From NCBI GenBank assembly GCA_023055505.1, contig JALIRH010000026.1:8199591-8263590 (forward strand): a DNA stretch of 64,000 bases, written 5' to 3'. The translations under genes and the position numbers were made by a program. A model generated the notes under the pieces. It ran no database searches, had not been told where the DNA came from, and saw nothing but the letters and a program-made list of their open reading frames with translations. Source of the stretch: Callipepla californica brunnescens. Lineage: Eukaryota > Chordata > Aves > Galliformes > Odontophoridae. How positions within the stretch are numbered: the first letter of the stretch is position 1; the number at the start of each line of letters is the position of its first letter. Of this stretch, positions 14,601 to 25,030 are shown piece after piece.

Positions 14601-17600
14601 CAGCTCCATTTCGAGAAGTTATTAATTGAGGCGGTGACCATGATGAATTCAGAGAGCAGCATGCATAAACAATATTCCATGCACTTCATACGCTTTTTCA
14701 GGACAAATGAAGCTTAGCTGTCCATAGCCACAATACGTCAAATCAAACAGCTTCTCAACTTATTAGAGACCAAGAATATTCATGAGTCATGGCAGCTAAT
14801 TGCCTGGAGCTCTCTTTCTTCATGTCCACCTGCTAGACAATTTCTCAGCTTCAAAATTAATCACTAAGATTTACTCAGCTGGTACTGACCATCAGAGTAA
14901 CATTAGAGCACCAGAGCTGTTTATACTATTATCCAGACAAGCATCAAGTGTGCCAATGCCCTAAGCTTATGTACTTGCCTAATTTTGTAAGGTACAAGAT
15001 GTCCTGAGGAAGTCAAGACCATACCGAGAGCTGTCTTAAACTGCACAATGCCAGACTTCCAAAAGCAATTAAAGAAACTATATTTAAATAACATTTCATA
15101 GATATATTGTTAACTCATATCAAAAATGCCCCCAGCTACCATCACACTTGTTACTGTCAAGCACAAAACTTAGCCCAGTACATAGATCGTTTGTTAGGGA
15201 CCCACTACTCAGGGACAGCAGTCTAAGATGCAATCAAAACCAACAACCAATCTCTAAAAACATTAACTAACTGGAAACAGGAGCCTCAGCAGTGTAGGAG
15301 GCAAAACCAAATTTGCAAGTGTGTTTTCAGTCTCATTTAATTTCAGCATACACCCACAGATCACAAGAAGAGAGGGACATAATATCCAGTGGTCCATCCT
15401 ATTTCCATACACAGTGAGTTACTTTGACACGCTGTAACACCATACAGTTTACCAATCAATCCATCTGCATGATATTCCTTCACCCTACAGAGCAAGCTGT
15501 CTGAACATCACTTCGAGGTACGGATGTCAGCAGACAGGTGCATGTAATGGCTCTGTGCTCGTCTCAGAAGGCCTGACCCCAAACAACTCCAGCCTAGCAC
15601 TGACACTGTATCAGCACGGTGCCATTCTGCAGCTAATTATCTGTTGTGATGCAAGAGTCTGGAGCTCAGTGTCAGCTACCACGGCTGCATAGCTTTCAGC
15701 TTCCTTGCGTATTACCAGCCAGGAGGGCAGACAGGAAAGCTTGCATCTGTCTCTAGCTATCAACATTTGCTTGCAAGTCAATCTTTGGCACACAGGCAGC
15801 AGGTTGGACACTGCTACAGGCTGTTAGAGAAAACAGAGCCTTTTTTTATTTTCCTGTATCCACAATCTACAAGAAGAGGGACTGGAGCCTCAGGTAGAAA
15901 GTTATCTGCTTCAGACAGGCTCTATGACTGAGGAAAAAAAAAAAACTAGTTTGTTGCAATCCATAGCAGAACTCCATGAAGTTCTCACCATGACAAGGTT
16001 CTCACCACAGTCCAACCCGAGACTCTCCTGCACCCGTGCTGCACATTATCACTGAACAAGAAAGCCAATTTCAAGCGTTTTCACTGCACAATAAGCATCT
16101 TCTGCACGTGGAAAACACAAGATATCAAGAGTGCTTCCAAACTTGAAAAACATAGTCAAAATAGCAATAAAAGGCAAAGGGAAAGGTTAAAAACATCTGG
16201 AGAACCACAGACAACCAGGGAATTTGATGTGCTGATTACACAGTCAGCTCTCACTTATTCACTTTTATACCCACTGCTCAGGTTGAAGCCTGACCTCTAA
16301 AATCCCCTACACAACCTTAATTTATTTACTCATGAGCCTGCTCGTGTGGTTCCAATGGCTCCTGCCTACCAAACATTCTTGAAACTAACCTGTTGGTCCA
16401 GGAGGGAGCTCCTCCTTCCCTCTCACCCCTCTCCTTGAAACAAGCAGAGCTCTGCACCAGCACATAGACCCTCAACAACCACAGCAAGCTGTAAGGGAAA
16501 GGGCATGTGGGACAGAACACACGTTTATTTGCTGCATACTGGAAAATCCAAGCTATCTCAAGAGGAGCAACACTGGGAGCCCAGAAAAATGAAACAGCAT
16601 TCAACATAATTAGACTGAGTGGCAAAGGTAACTATAAGCCTCCATTAGGCTCCCTTATAGGGAAAGGAATGCACCAAATAACAAACAGACACACACACAA
16701 AATCACATAAGGGGAAAGCTTACTGCATGTCAAAAAAGTGAAGTACAACAGCAACCCGTCTTGCTAAAAGCAAGTTATCTGTGAAAGGGGATAATTATCT
16801 GTGAAAGGGGATAAAAGCTGAGCATACAGGCCTGGTTCCAGTACGTACAAGTATCTTAAGAGTTGTGTTATAAAAGGAATGAAAAGCCAAAAGGAATAAA
16901 CAAGATGAAACAGGGATTGTTGTATGGGAATCACTGATGACTTCCAATGGAAACTGATGAAAGAAAAACCTTTCAGTCACACAGGGCTCTCTCCGGTTTG
17001 CAAGCACAGCCCATTTTACTTGGCCAAGCACAACCCTGATCTCCATCAAAGCTGTAGCCTCTTTGATGGACATTTTACCCCAGAACTCCCTGGAAGAAGC
17101 AGCATTCATATCTCTCAAGCATGCTGAGGGGGGCCAGGCAATACTGAGATCACTATTAGCACGTCCCTGGCTTGCACATGCTACACACATCTCTCATACC
17201 ACCATTTACAGACAGAGGCCTTACTCCACACCCCATCACTGCCCTTCTCCTAAAGCAGAAAGAGAACACGAGGACACACCAGACTGCCTTTAAGCTACAC
17301 TACGTGATGGTTGCTGGAACTGCATAGTCCTGGAGTTACTCTGAATACTTATATAAACAGCAATGCGTCAGAATTGGGGGCAGTGTGCAGGGTTCATTTC
17401 ACGCAGTGCTGCACAGCTAGCATGCCAAATCAGCTGCGTGGACTTCCCAAACTACCAATGGATCAGGTTTCTCTCTTTCAATGAAGTGCAGATCATTTCT
17501 TCCCTGCTTTGGTAATAAGGACAACATACTCTGCACTAAAAAGGATTACAGCTTCAGGTAAGACGAGCAATTTTCACTCCAGCTATTTTTAACTGGAGGA

Positions 17601-20600
17601 AACACTCCCTAACAATTTTTTATCTTTTAGGAATAAAAGTAAATGTGTATTGTTCTCAGCTTTTAGCTGGCTTGAAAGACGCTGATATGAATCCCTGAAA
17701 ATATTCCAAACGAATTCTAACAATCACAAAAACACCATTTCCCACATACACTTCAAAACGAGGGAGCACAGAGGTTGCAACAGAGCTTATAACTGCTTTC
17801 ATTGTAGACATGCAGCGAAGAAGCTCCAGATTAAGAGCTCTTTTTTAATAACCTGCAGGCTCAGAAACACCTTGACCTCCCTTTTTCAGAGTTTACAAAT
17901 AAACACTAAGGCAGGCTCGCTGTTGGCACCATTTTGCAACAAACAGCCTTGCACATACTTTGATAAGTCAACAGATAATTCCTCCAATCCTGCATAGCTG
18001 GCTGATCATTCAACAGTAAACACAGGTTTCATCTACCACTGAAGCTAACCAGAACCCCAAAGTCACCAGTACCCATCAGAGCAGCTTAACGTAAGCCCTA
18101 TAAAACTAGGGCATGAAAACAAAACAAAACCCAACAACTCATTTTTACTCAGTTTACGAAAGCCTTCCCCTTGCCAGAGCAGCTAACACAGCATTCTTTA
18201 TTTAAATAAAACTTCTATTTCCTAGTCAAAATTACAGTGGGACTCCAACCAGAGATTATTGTGCAATACGCACAAACTTAACTGTGAAGATCCACCACAG
18301 CTGGATGACTTCGAGAGAACTGCGTTTGTGATCTACGCCAGTAACTCCTATTTGAAGCAACAAATCTTGGACTGCTAAGTAAGGACACGCGTTTCCAGAG
18401 AAAGCACTGGGCAGATTTTGCATTTCCTGTGGGATGCAAGAACGGATGAAACCTTCTACTAACTGCACAGTTCACGAAGTTCATCAATAGTTTCTGGCGA
18501 CATGACCTTTGTGGGGGACGGGGAAGTAGAAGAAGGAACACACAAGTTAAACAAAATTTCCACTCAGACTGATTTAAGAGAAAGAACATAATAAAATATA
18601 TTTCATGTACCAAATATGGTTAAATCCGAAAGACATTGCTATGGGAAAAAAAAAAAGAGGGACTTTCTTAAGCAACAGCACCTTCCTACCCAACACTTCA
18701 TGAGCACTCTCCTTGGGCCCCAGACAATTTTACTACGTGCCTTTTTACTGAGAAAGTTCCCCACCCACCCCACATATGACCTGATTATAGCTTTAATGAC
18801 TGAGCTCAGGAGAGAGCAAAAATAATTCTTCAGTGCACCCTCAACAGTCTGTACAGTCCCAAAAAATAAAGGAAGAGAAGACATGGTTGTGTCTTCTTTA
18901 CTGCAGGCAAGAACTGAGCTTCATTTCTGCAGCAGGCAAAAGAAACGGGAGACTCAAGAACAACAGAATGAAAACTTTGCACACTGAAGATGTTTGTCAG
19001 CACATTCCTCCTCCACACAACGTATTTTCCTGTTCTGCAGTAAAGAGCCTATCTCCAGCAGTACGTACCCATGCACTCTGAGGTTCTTAAGAAGAGAGCA
19101 GGAGGCATCAGCTGCCTGCAGAAAGAGAACTTCCACTGACCTAGATAGTCCAGCAACAGACCATCTAGTTTGCACAGCAGCAGTCTGGACTGCCCAATAC
19201 AGATGGATTAGCTCAATAAATCATCTGACAGACAGTTGTGCAAGTTTCAACTTTCTAAAGCAGGTTATCCTCTTGAAGGGGAAAAAAAAACACCTTGCAG
19301 GTTGTGTGCCACGACTGGGATTAAAGGGTAAAGTCTGCTCTATTTGCAAACTGGCCTGTGTTTGATTGGCAATTACATCACTTAGTGAGAAGTGGAAATT
19401 TGGACAACATAGCCATGGGGCTCCACGGATATTAAGAATGATTAGCAGATGAAGTTGTTAGAACTTTTCAGAGCCTATTCAGAGTGAAATTGCCAGTAAA
19501 GTCTCCAGCAAATCTGTGTTGTCGAGAAACTGCAGTTATTGTCTACAAGCTTCTTCTAACCAACCACCTAATTATTTCTAATTAGCAGATCTAACTGGAT
19601 TAGAAAAGCATAAATAGCTCAGATTTCATACACATAAAATTACAGGACTGAGAATTTTGCATCTGAAGGGATTCTGTGAGCAGACAAGAGCTCAAGTCAA
19701 GAAAATGTGGAACAAAGTATTTAAGCTGTACTCTCAACTTTGTCTGCATAAAATCCTCCAAAAGGAAAGCATACAAAGATGGAGACTTGTACCTCTCACT
19801 CACCCTGGTAAAGCTGAATGAACTTGGAATGTAAGGCAGAGGTGATGATCCCATCGGGCAGCTCTCTCAGAAACAACTTCAGAAGACTGGCTGCAGAGTA
19901 CACATCACCATCTTTAGCCAGTTCCACCTCTTCTCCACGCTCATACTGCAGACGCAGCTGTTCCACCATTTTCATGCTTCCGTTTACCCTGAAAAGACCT
20001 TCCTGGGTCATACCTGTAATTATAAGATACACATGAGGTTGATCTGATCCAAGACACTCTACTGATACAATAAAACAGACGTTCAAGCGTGACTAATGCA
20101 ATAACATTAATACAAAGGACAATTAATACAACACAGACTGAAAAACTACGACTTTCCCCGAGAAACCCTGCCAGTCAAGTAACTGGGTTGTGATAATTAA
20201 CAAATATCAATGACCAGATCTTGAGGCCTGGGGTACTCTATGAGAACCCACAGAACTCAGCGGCACTGCCACAACCTATGAAATATGAGGGCTGATTCAA
20301 TAGTAATGCCTCCTACTTTATTCTGTCAACGTCAAGAGGCAGATGTTGGTGGTAGAGGCAGCAGAGGCCAAACCTTCCCACCAATAAAATCCATTCCACG
20401 TTGTGCTGTGTGACAGGTGTCAGCACAGGAGCAGTCTGACAGAACAGCAGTTGCAAGTAGCCTATAAACTTCAGTGACTTACTCACACAAGTGTTTTCAG
20501 CTCTACTCTCTAAGATTGCAACTTCTTAACTGTGACTGTCACGAAGCAAAAACAGCTTAATACAGGCTGCTATCAGCAGTAACTCAATAATAAGCACTAT

Positions 20601-23600
20601 AAAATCACTACAGAAGAAAATCTAAGAGCAAGTGTGTATTTTTAATTGCACGAAGCCTGAAGATTTCACAATGAAAAATAAAGCCATCAATCACTTCAGG
20701 CCAGACGACCCACACCCAGTGATGGTTTCCACAGAATAAGCCAGATGAATCACACTGTATCACTTTCTAGGCAGATGCTGAGATTCAAAAACTTCAGGAA
20801 AACAGTTTCGCTGAAACACTTTCATCATAAATACAAAAAATGAAGCGTTAACTGCTTTTTTCTGATCCTGTGTGCATAGACCTGCTTATTCTTCTTTAGA
20901 AGCAGAACACCAAGAGGACCAAAATATATGACATAAGGCTTTCATTAGTTCAGAGTTGTCGTAAATAAGCAGGAGCCTGATAGAACCAGTCCAAGATAAT
21001 GATGCAGCAGAGTTTGTATAAAATACTACTTCTCTCTCAAATCAACAAACTAACTGATCCAGAAAGAAAAAAGTGGAAATACTTGAATGCTGAAGCATTT
21101 TCCTGAACTAAGGTAAGAGAACACTTAACAGATCCTGTATTCCTGCAGCCAGAACGAAACACACAGAAGATGCTATACTGCCATCTAGGGGGGCAACAGA
21201 AAACACTACATCTCAGTCACATTTCTGTAACACAAATGGAAGAGAGAGGAACACCCATACAGATAAAACTTCCTTAGCTCTTTCCAAATTGTTCATTTAT
21301 GGAAGTAAAGAGAGGCTAGAACCTACTGGGAACAGTAATCAGATCTTTCCAAATTCAATATAGGAAAACGTGGCTTCACCTACAGATTTGAAAAGCAGCA
21401 GCTTACCACAAACTCAGCTGAAGGATGTAGGTACCCAAAAGATGGCTCAGCTTTCTCAAGATGGGTAACCAGTCACCCATGAACTAGAAGAGAGACCCTG
21501 AAACATCCTGGCTTTAAAAAACCCTACAGTGTTTATTACTGCATCTGTGCAGAACAGAAGATAGTACTGGACAAACAGCAAACACGCCTCAAAGAACACC
21601 GTGACTCCAAATAGCTGGAGTTCGTATGTGGAGCACTGTTGAAAACATAATCACTGCTAACTTCACTGTTAATTCACAAAACAAACCGAAGGCAAGCACA
21701 GAACACTCCTTCCAAAATCTTCCAAAGTTTGAGGGCATCTCTGACATGTTTCTCAAGAAAGAGAACAGATTGTATGTTTATCAGAGCTGGATTAACACCT
21801 TGGCACTTAGAAGCCCAGCTCATCTTGCTGCAGAGAGAAGATCTGGCTTGTTTTGTTCGTATTTGGGAAATACTTGAGTGAGACGCAGATCTTTTTATGG
21901 AACACAGAGTACAGCCCACAACTTGGAATCAAGAGGGTTTGTCAACTTCTGGTTTTGATTAAGAATAAGTGACTGAAGGCATTTTCCCACCCTTGCTTTC
22001 CCTGTCCTAACAGATGACTTTACAGCAAGTTCAATTAGATCAAGCAAGATACTGCTGTGAAAAAAAGGTAGGATGACGTTTCAAACTCCCATAACTTAGA
22101 TTACTCAGCTAACTTTCAAGCTGTGTTAGTGTCTAACAGCTTCTACAGATCTAGCAAGATAAAGACACAGCATCTTAAGACACTGTAAGGGGATTATCAT
22201 TAGTGAGCAGCTAAAACAGAGAACTGAGGGTAAAAGCAGATGCAGCTTCTTACAAGATGAAGTCAGCTCCACAAAATCTTCTCCAGTGCTGAATAACTAC
22301 ACAAGATATATCTGTGCACCGAAGGCATTCTAGATTGCCGCAAAGAGATAAATTTCCTTAAAAGCCCATTAAATGAATGCAAAGAAGAGCTAAGAACTGG
22401 ATACCTAACTCCCTGAGAAGACACGTAACATCTGAAATCTGTGACAATCTGTGAAAACGTGTATCCAGTAACGTACTCGCACGGGGTGTGTACATGCACA
22501 CGAGTATAACTGTAGAGATACTTCTTCAGCTACCACAGAGCAAGAGAGGTAAACTGTTTTGCAACTGAAAAGTGACACAAAGCTTCAAAATGAAATACAT
22601 TCGATCTATAAAACTGAACAGCCAATCAATGAACAGGTGCTGCTCCACAACGCTGCGGTTTACAAACATCTTATTAAACAGTAAACTGAGCAGAAAGAAG
22701 AAAAGAAGCAATAGCAATGTCCTCTGCAGGTGGTTAGCACCAACACCTTATTCAGACTTGCTATCACAGCTTTTCCTGTTGAAGATCATCACAGTAAAGT
22801 GTATTACTAAGCAAAAGTGACTTCCTTAAGCTTACCATGCTGGGTCAGGTATTCAACTATATTCCACACAACTATAGGAATGCCATTCTTGCTCAGTCCC
22901 AGCTGCTGGAGCTCCAGAAGACTCACGCCAAACACCTTAGGACGAATTGGATCCTTCTGCTTGTTCAGTGGAAGTGAGGCTATCTTTTTCATGTCCTCCT
23001 TCAAACTCACAGCTGACTTGCTTTGCTTAAAGGGGCACAGTAAAAAGAAGCATTAATCACATACGCTACAAAAAGTTGCAGAGTTACAGCATGAAAATAC
23101 CCATCAAAACTAGCTTTTATGCTCAGGAGTAAGCTCTTGGTCTTATTTCCTTTTAACTGACAGGAAAATCCCTGTAAAGTAGGAAAAAAAACAAAACAAA
23201 ACAACATTCACAGATTCACAGAAGACTGCTTTTGTAACTCACACAGTTCATGTGGGTTACAAAAACAATAGACAAACACACACGTGAAAAATCCCAATAT
23301 ACCACAATCAGTTTGGGAAGCCTCCAGGACACCTGTCAGCCTCTGAGCATATTCAGGTTCAAAGAAACTTTCCTGAAACGGTGTTTCCTACAGATTCATT
23401 TTGGCCACTGTCAGGAGAGACAGACCCTTATGAAAACTTTTACAGCATGTTTAATAACTGATAAGTCCGAAATTTAATTGCAGAGATTTCAAGGTTAGAA
23501 AAGAAGTAGGCAATCCAATCACATGTAATACAAGGGGAAAAAAAAAAAAAAAAAAATCAAAGCACAATGAAGCCTTAACTTCATACGCCCCATCGCTACT

Positions 23601-24839
23601 TCTGAAGGCACAGCATACATCTGGAAGACATTCTCACAAGTTTAGAGTTGCAGTGGCAGAGAGAACATGAGAACATATCCAGTAAGGCCCGAGGGAGTAA
23701 AATAATTCAGGATTACTTTCGCAATGCAGAAACCTAAATAAGCATACAGTGCTATGGTTTGGAAAGACCGCCCAAGAGCAGCAGCATAACCCACCACAGT
23801 TACAACCTCTATATACACCTAAGCATCATTTCATTAATGCAGACCAGCAGAAACAGCTCATGTTTATAACACCACAATGCTGGAAGTCGCTCACTGAGAC
23901 CATAGAGCTCAGTTTATTTGTTTAAGGATGCCACCACCACCATGATACGTAAAATCAATTTATTCCTATGGTGTTTTTTAATGAACAGGTACTGGACACC
24001 TGACTGAAATTTGCAATAGTCTCTGTACGCATCACAACTGCTCAGGCTCTCGTCTGTGTCTTGGTGCTTGACCACATCAAAGCACGCTTTTTCTTCAAAA
24101 AACTCAAAGCCTCTAGATCTGTGGAGCCATACACTTACTGCGATCAAACTGAGCTCCCGCACCAGGGCTGCTATTGAGCCTGATTGCCTTACAGCTATAA
24201 ATCAATCAGGCAGTTTGTCACTTGCTTTCTGCTGCACCTTCCCCATTGAACACATGGATACTTGGAGCATCAGCATGTTCTAAAGTCTTAAGTAGGCATC
24301 TGTATGGAAAGTGTTATCAGCATAAACACCATACATGATTATTTGCAAAATAACGATATAGTAAATAAGCAAAGCTAGCATGCCTGCCAGCAGCACGTAT
24401 GCGATTCACTGAGCTCAAGGTAGAAGCTTTTGACCTCTCTCTTTACAAAAACGCTTCCACGGAAGATTAAACGGACAGCGCACCATTTCCACTTCAGGCC
24501 AAAGCAACAAAAACAGTAAGTTTGAGTGGACCGCCCCGCACAGCAGCAGCACGGCTGCCCCTACACGGCAGGAACGCGCGTGCAGCCCCGAGTACGGGCT
24601 GTAAAACTACAAACCAACCAAAAAAAAGCCCGCAGCGGCCCTGGATTATTCATCTCCACTTTAAACGCTGCCTCGAGGAGACGCGGGAGCCGAGCCGGGC
24701 CCAGGCCGCCCTCTCCCTTCCCTTCCCCGCCTCAGAGGGCGCCGCCGCCGGCTCCCGCTCACCCCAACCCGGCCGCTCCCCGCGGCCTGCCCCCGCTCCC
24801 CGCCCTACTCACGCGGATAGCCAGCGCCCCGGCCCCCAT
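8450..24839 (-). CDS. FAM13A: FAM13A, 5' part of the long isoform (five coding exons, RhoGAP domain), continues past position 1
   Basis: Joining 24839-24813, 23025-22836, 20013-19804, 13313-13133 and 8609-8450 on the minus strand gives one open frame of 256 residues. It starts MGAGALAIRQSKSAV, very close to the N-terminus I know for vertebrate FAM13A. Every junction has GT..AG ends and the codon phases (0, 1, 1, 2) agree. The RhoGAP fold spans about residues 39-225: the arginine-finger motif GLFRVNG has R81, the motif SLLKLFLRELP has K118 and R122, and NLATVFGPN lies at 192-200. RhoGAP domains stimulate GTP hydrolysis by Rho-family GTPases; whether FAM13A is an active GAP in birds is not shown here. 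The full human long form is about 1,020 residues, so roughly three quarters of the protein, with the coiled-coil and C-terminal parts, is outside the window. FAM13B and FAM13C are less likely because the N-terminal start matches FAM13A. Confidence 0.95.
8610..13132 (-). other. FAM13A intron 4
   Basis: This 4.5-kb intron runs from donor GTAAGT at 13132 to acceptor TTTTAG before 8609. I see no recognisable gene or transposable element in it, only unique AT-rich sequence and a short (AAAC)n stretch near 9020-9045. A 157-codon open frame on the minus strand at 9355-9828 has no recognisable homology and is treated as chance. Confidence 0.8.
13133..13313 (-). CDS. FAM13A: FAM13A coding exon 4 (RhoGAP core)
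   Basis: This 181-nt exon completes Asp143 and encodes residues 144-202 plus two bases of His203. The acceptor is TTTCTAG/ATGG and the donor GTAAGT starts at 13132. The translation includes ELPDAHYCLLKYLCRFL, HHVENRMNLCNLA and TVFGPNCF. The last is the conserved RhoGAP NLA..FGP motif that contacts the GTPase. If the donor is not used, the frame stops at once (CAG TAA). Confidence 0.94.
16775..16814. repeat. Perfect tandem duplication, 2 x 20 bp, with inverted GATA motifs
   Basis: The unit TTATCTGTGAAAGGGGATAA occurs twice head to tail with no mismatch (16775-16794 and 16795-16814). Each unit starts with TTATC and ends with GATAA, so the pair carries four GATA-type motifs in alternating orientation. 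It lies in FAM13A intron 3. Confidence 0.95.
18197..18506 (-). other. Possible alternative terminal exon in FAM13A intron 3
   Basis: On the minus strand a long pyrimidine tract ends in CCCCCACAAAG, a good 3' splice-site shape, just before 18506. About 300 nt downstream is an AATAAA signal (18197-18202). Spliced from exon 3 (phase 1), the frame would read GHVARNY and stop, giving a protein of about 149 residues that lacks the second half of the RhoGAP domain. All three frames of the segment are eventually interrupted. This is inference from signals only; it may be chance. Confidence 0.2.
19804..20013 (-). CDS. FAM13A: FAM13A coding exon 3 (arginine finger)
   Basis: This 210-nt exon encodes the end of Gly73 to Gln142 plus one base of Asp143. 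The acceptor is TAATTACAG/GTATG and the donor is GTGAGTG at 19803. It carries the catalytic-loop motif EGLFRVNG with arginine R81 and the segment DGDVYSAASLLKLFLRELPD, with the family-conserved K118 and R122. The arginine-finger and lysine positions are intact, so the domain could in principle be catalytically competent. Confidence 0.94.
20014..22835 (-). other. FAM13A intron 2
   Basis: This 2.8-kb intron contains a mariner-like fragment at about 20286-20455. Otherwise it shows AT-rich unique sequence with only short, unconvincing open frames. Confidence 0.85.
20286..20455 (+). mobile_element. Mariner-like fragment (Galluhop type)
   Basis: The stretch begins with a GAGGGCTGATTCAATAGTAATGCCTCC-like end (20289-20314), which resembles the terminal sequence I know for the galliform mariner Galluhop (…AAAGTAATGCCTCCTA). 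The next bases (AGATGTTGGTGGTAGAGGCAG, then CCTTCCCACCAAT and GCAGTCTGACAGAACAGCAG) also follow that element's 5' region. Only one end is present and no transposase frame survives, so it is a short dead remnant. The family is assigned from memory of the consensus and a repeat-library search should confirm it. Confidence 0.55.
22836..23025 (-). CDS. FAM13A: FAM13A coding exon 2 (start of RhoGAP domain)
   Basis: This 190-nt exon encodes residues 10-72 plus the first base of Gly73. The acceptor is a pyrimidine-rich tract ending TTTAAG, followed by CAAAGCAAGTCA. The donor GTAAGC starts at 22835. The translation includes KVFGVSLLELQQLGL and the stretch IPIVVWNIVEYLTQHG, the first helix region of the FAM13 RhoGAP domain. 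It ends in phase 1 and the split GGT (Gly) is completed by exon 3. Confidence 0.93.
23026..24812 (-). other. FAM13A intron 1
   Basis: This 1.8-kb intron runs from donor GTGAGT (24812) to acceptor AAG before 23025. Its first 290 bases belong to the CpG island. It holds a run of 19 A on the plus strand at 23538-23556. No further exon or transposable element was recognised in it. Confidence 0.85.
23538..23556. repeat. Homopolymer (A)19
   Basis: Nineteen A on the plus strand in FAM13A intron 1, preceded by GGGG. It is simple sequence with no flanking element recognised. Confidence 0.9.
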
Positions 24840-25030
24840 GCTGGCCGCCAGCCGGGCCGGTTCCCGCCGCCCAGCCCAGCCCTGCCCTCCGTGCCCGCCT
24901 CCTCTACGCCGCACCCCTCCAAAAAGGGGTGGAAAAACCCCACGGTGCCCGAGCCTGCCAGCGGTCGCGTCACGCACGCGGAGCCCACACGGCAGCAGCA
25001 GAAAGAGCTCATCCCCCTGGCATCCCACTC
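24520..25030 (-). promoter_or_regulatory. CpG-island promoter and 5' UTR region of FAM13A
   Basis: This stretch is markedly richer in G, C and CpG than its flanks and surrounds FAM13A exon 1. It contains a GC box (CCGCCCC on plus at 24531-24537), a TGACGCGACC element on the minus strand near 24963-24972 that includes a CRE half-site, and many further CpGs. No TATA box is evident near the likely start, as expected for a CpG-island promoter. The exact transcription start cannot be read from sequence. In mammals FAM13A shares this promoter head-to-head with TIGD2; here nothing recognisable starts on the plus side. Open frames of 181 and 201 codons on the plus strand are by-products of GC-rich, stop-poor sequence. 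Confidence 0.75.
24813..24839 (-). CDS. FAM13A: FAM13A coding exon 1 (MGAGALAIR)
   Basis: Nine codons run from the ATG at 24839-24837 to CGC, followed directly by the donor GTGAGT (24812-24807). The start context is strong, with A at -3 and G at +4. The peptide differs from the human start by one residue as I recall it (R for C at position 9). The exon ends in phase 0 and joins to CAA (Gln) of exon 2. It lies inside the CpG island. The same frame is open upstream to an ATG at 25079, so this start was chosen on homology and Kozak context, not because a stop precedes it. Confidence 0.9.

Larger units (their letters stand above)
13314..19803 (-). other. FAM13A intron 3
   Basis: This 6.5-kb intron is AT-rich and mostly unique. 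It contains a perfect tandem 20-bp duplication at 16775-16814 and a possible alternative terminal exon around 18197-18506, both listed separately. Short open frames elsewhere lack splice context or recognisable homology. Confidence 0.85.

Noticed and set aside
18256..18613. Two overlapping minus-strand frames of 70 and 111 codons suggesting a retrocopied gene
   Set aside because: The most protein-like reading needs a frame change after a stop, and I could not match it to any family. It was recorded only as a possible alternative exon.
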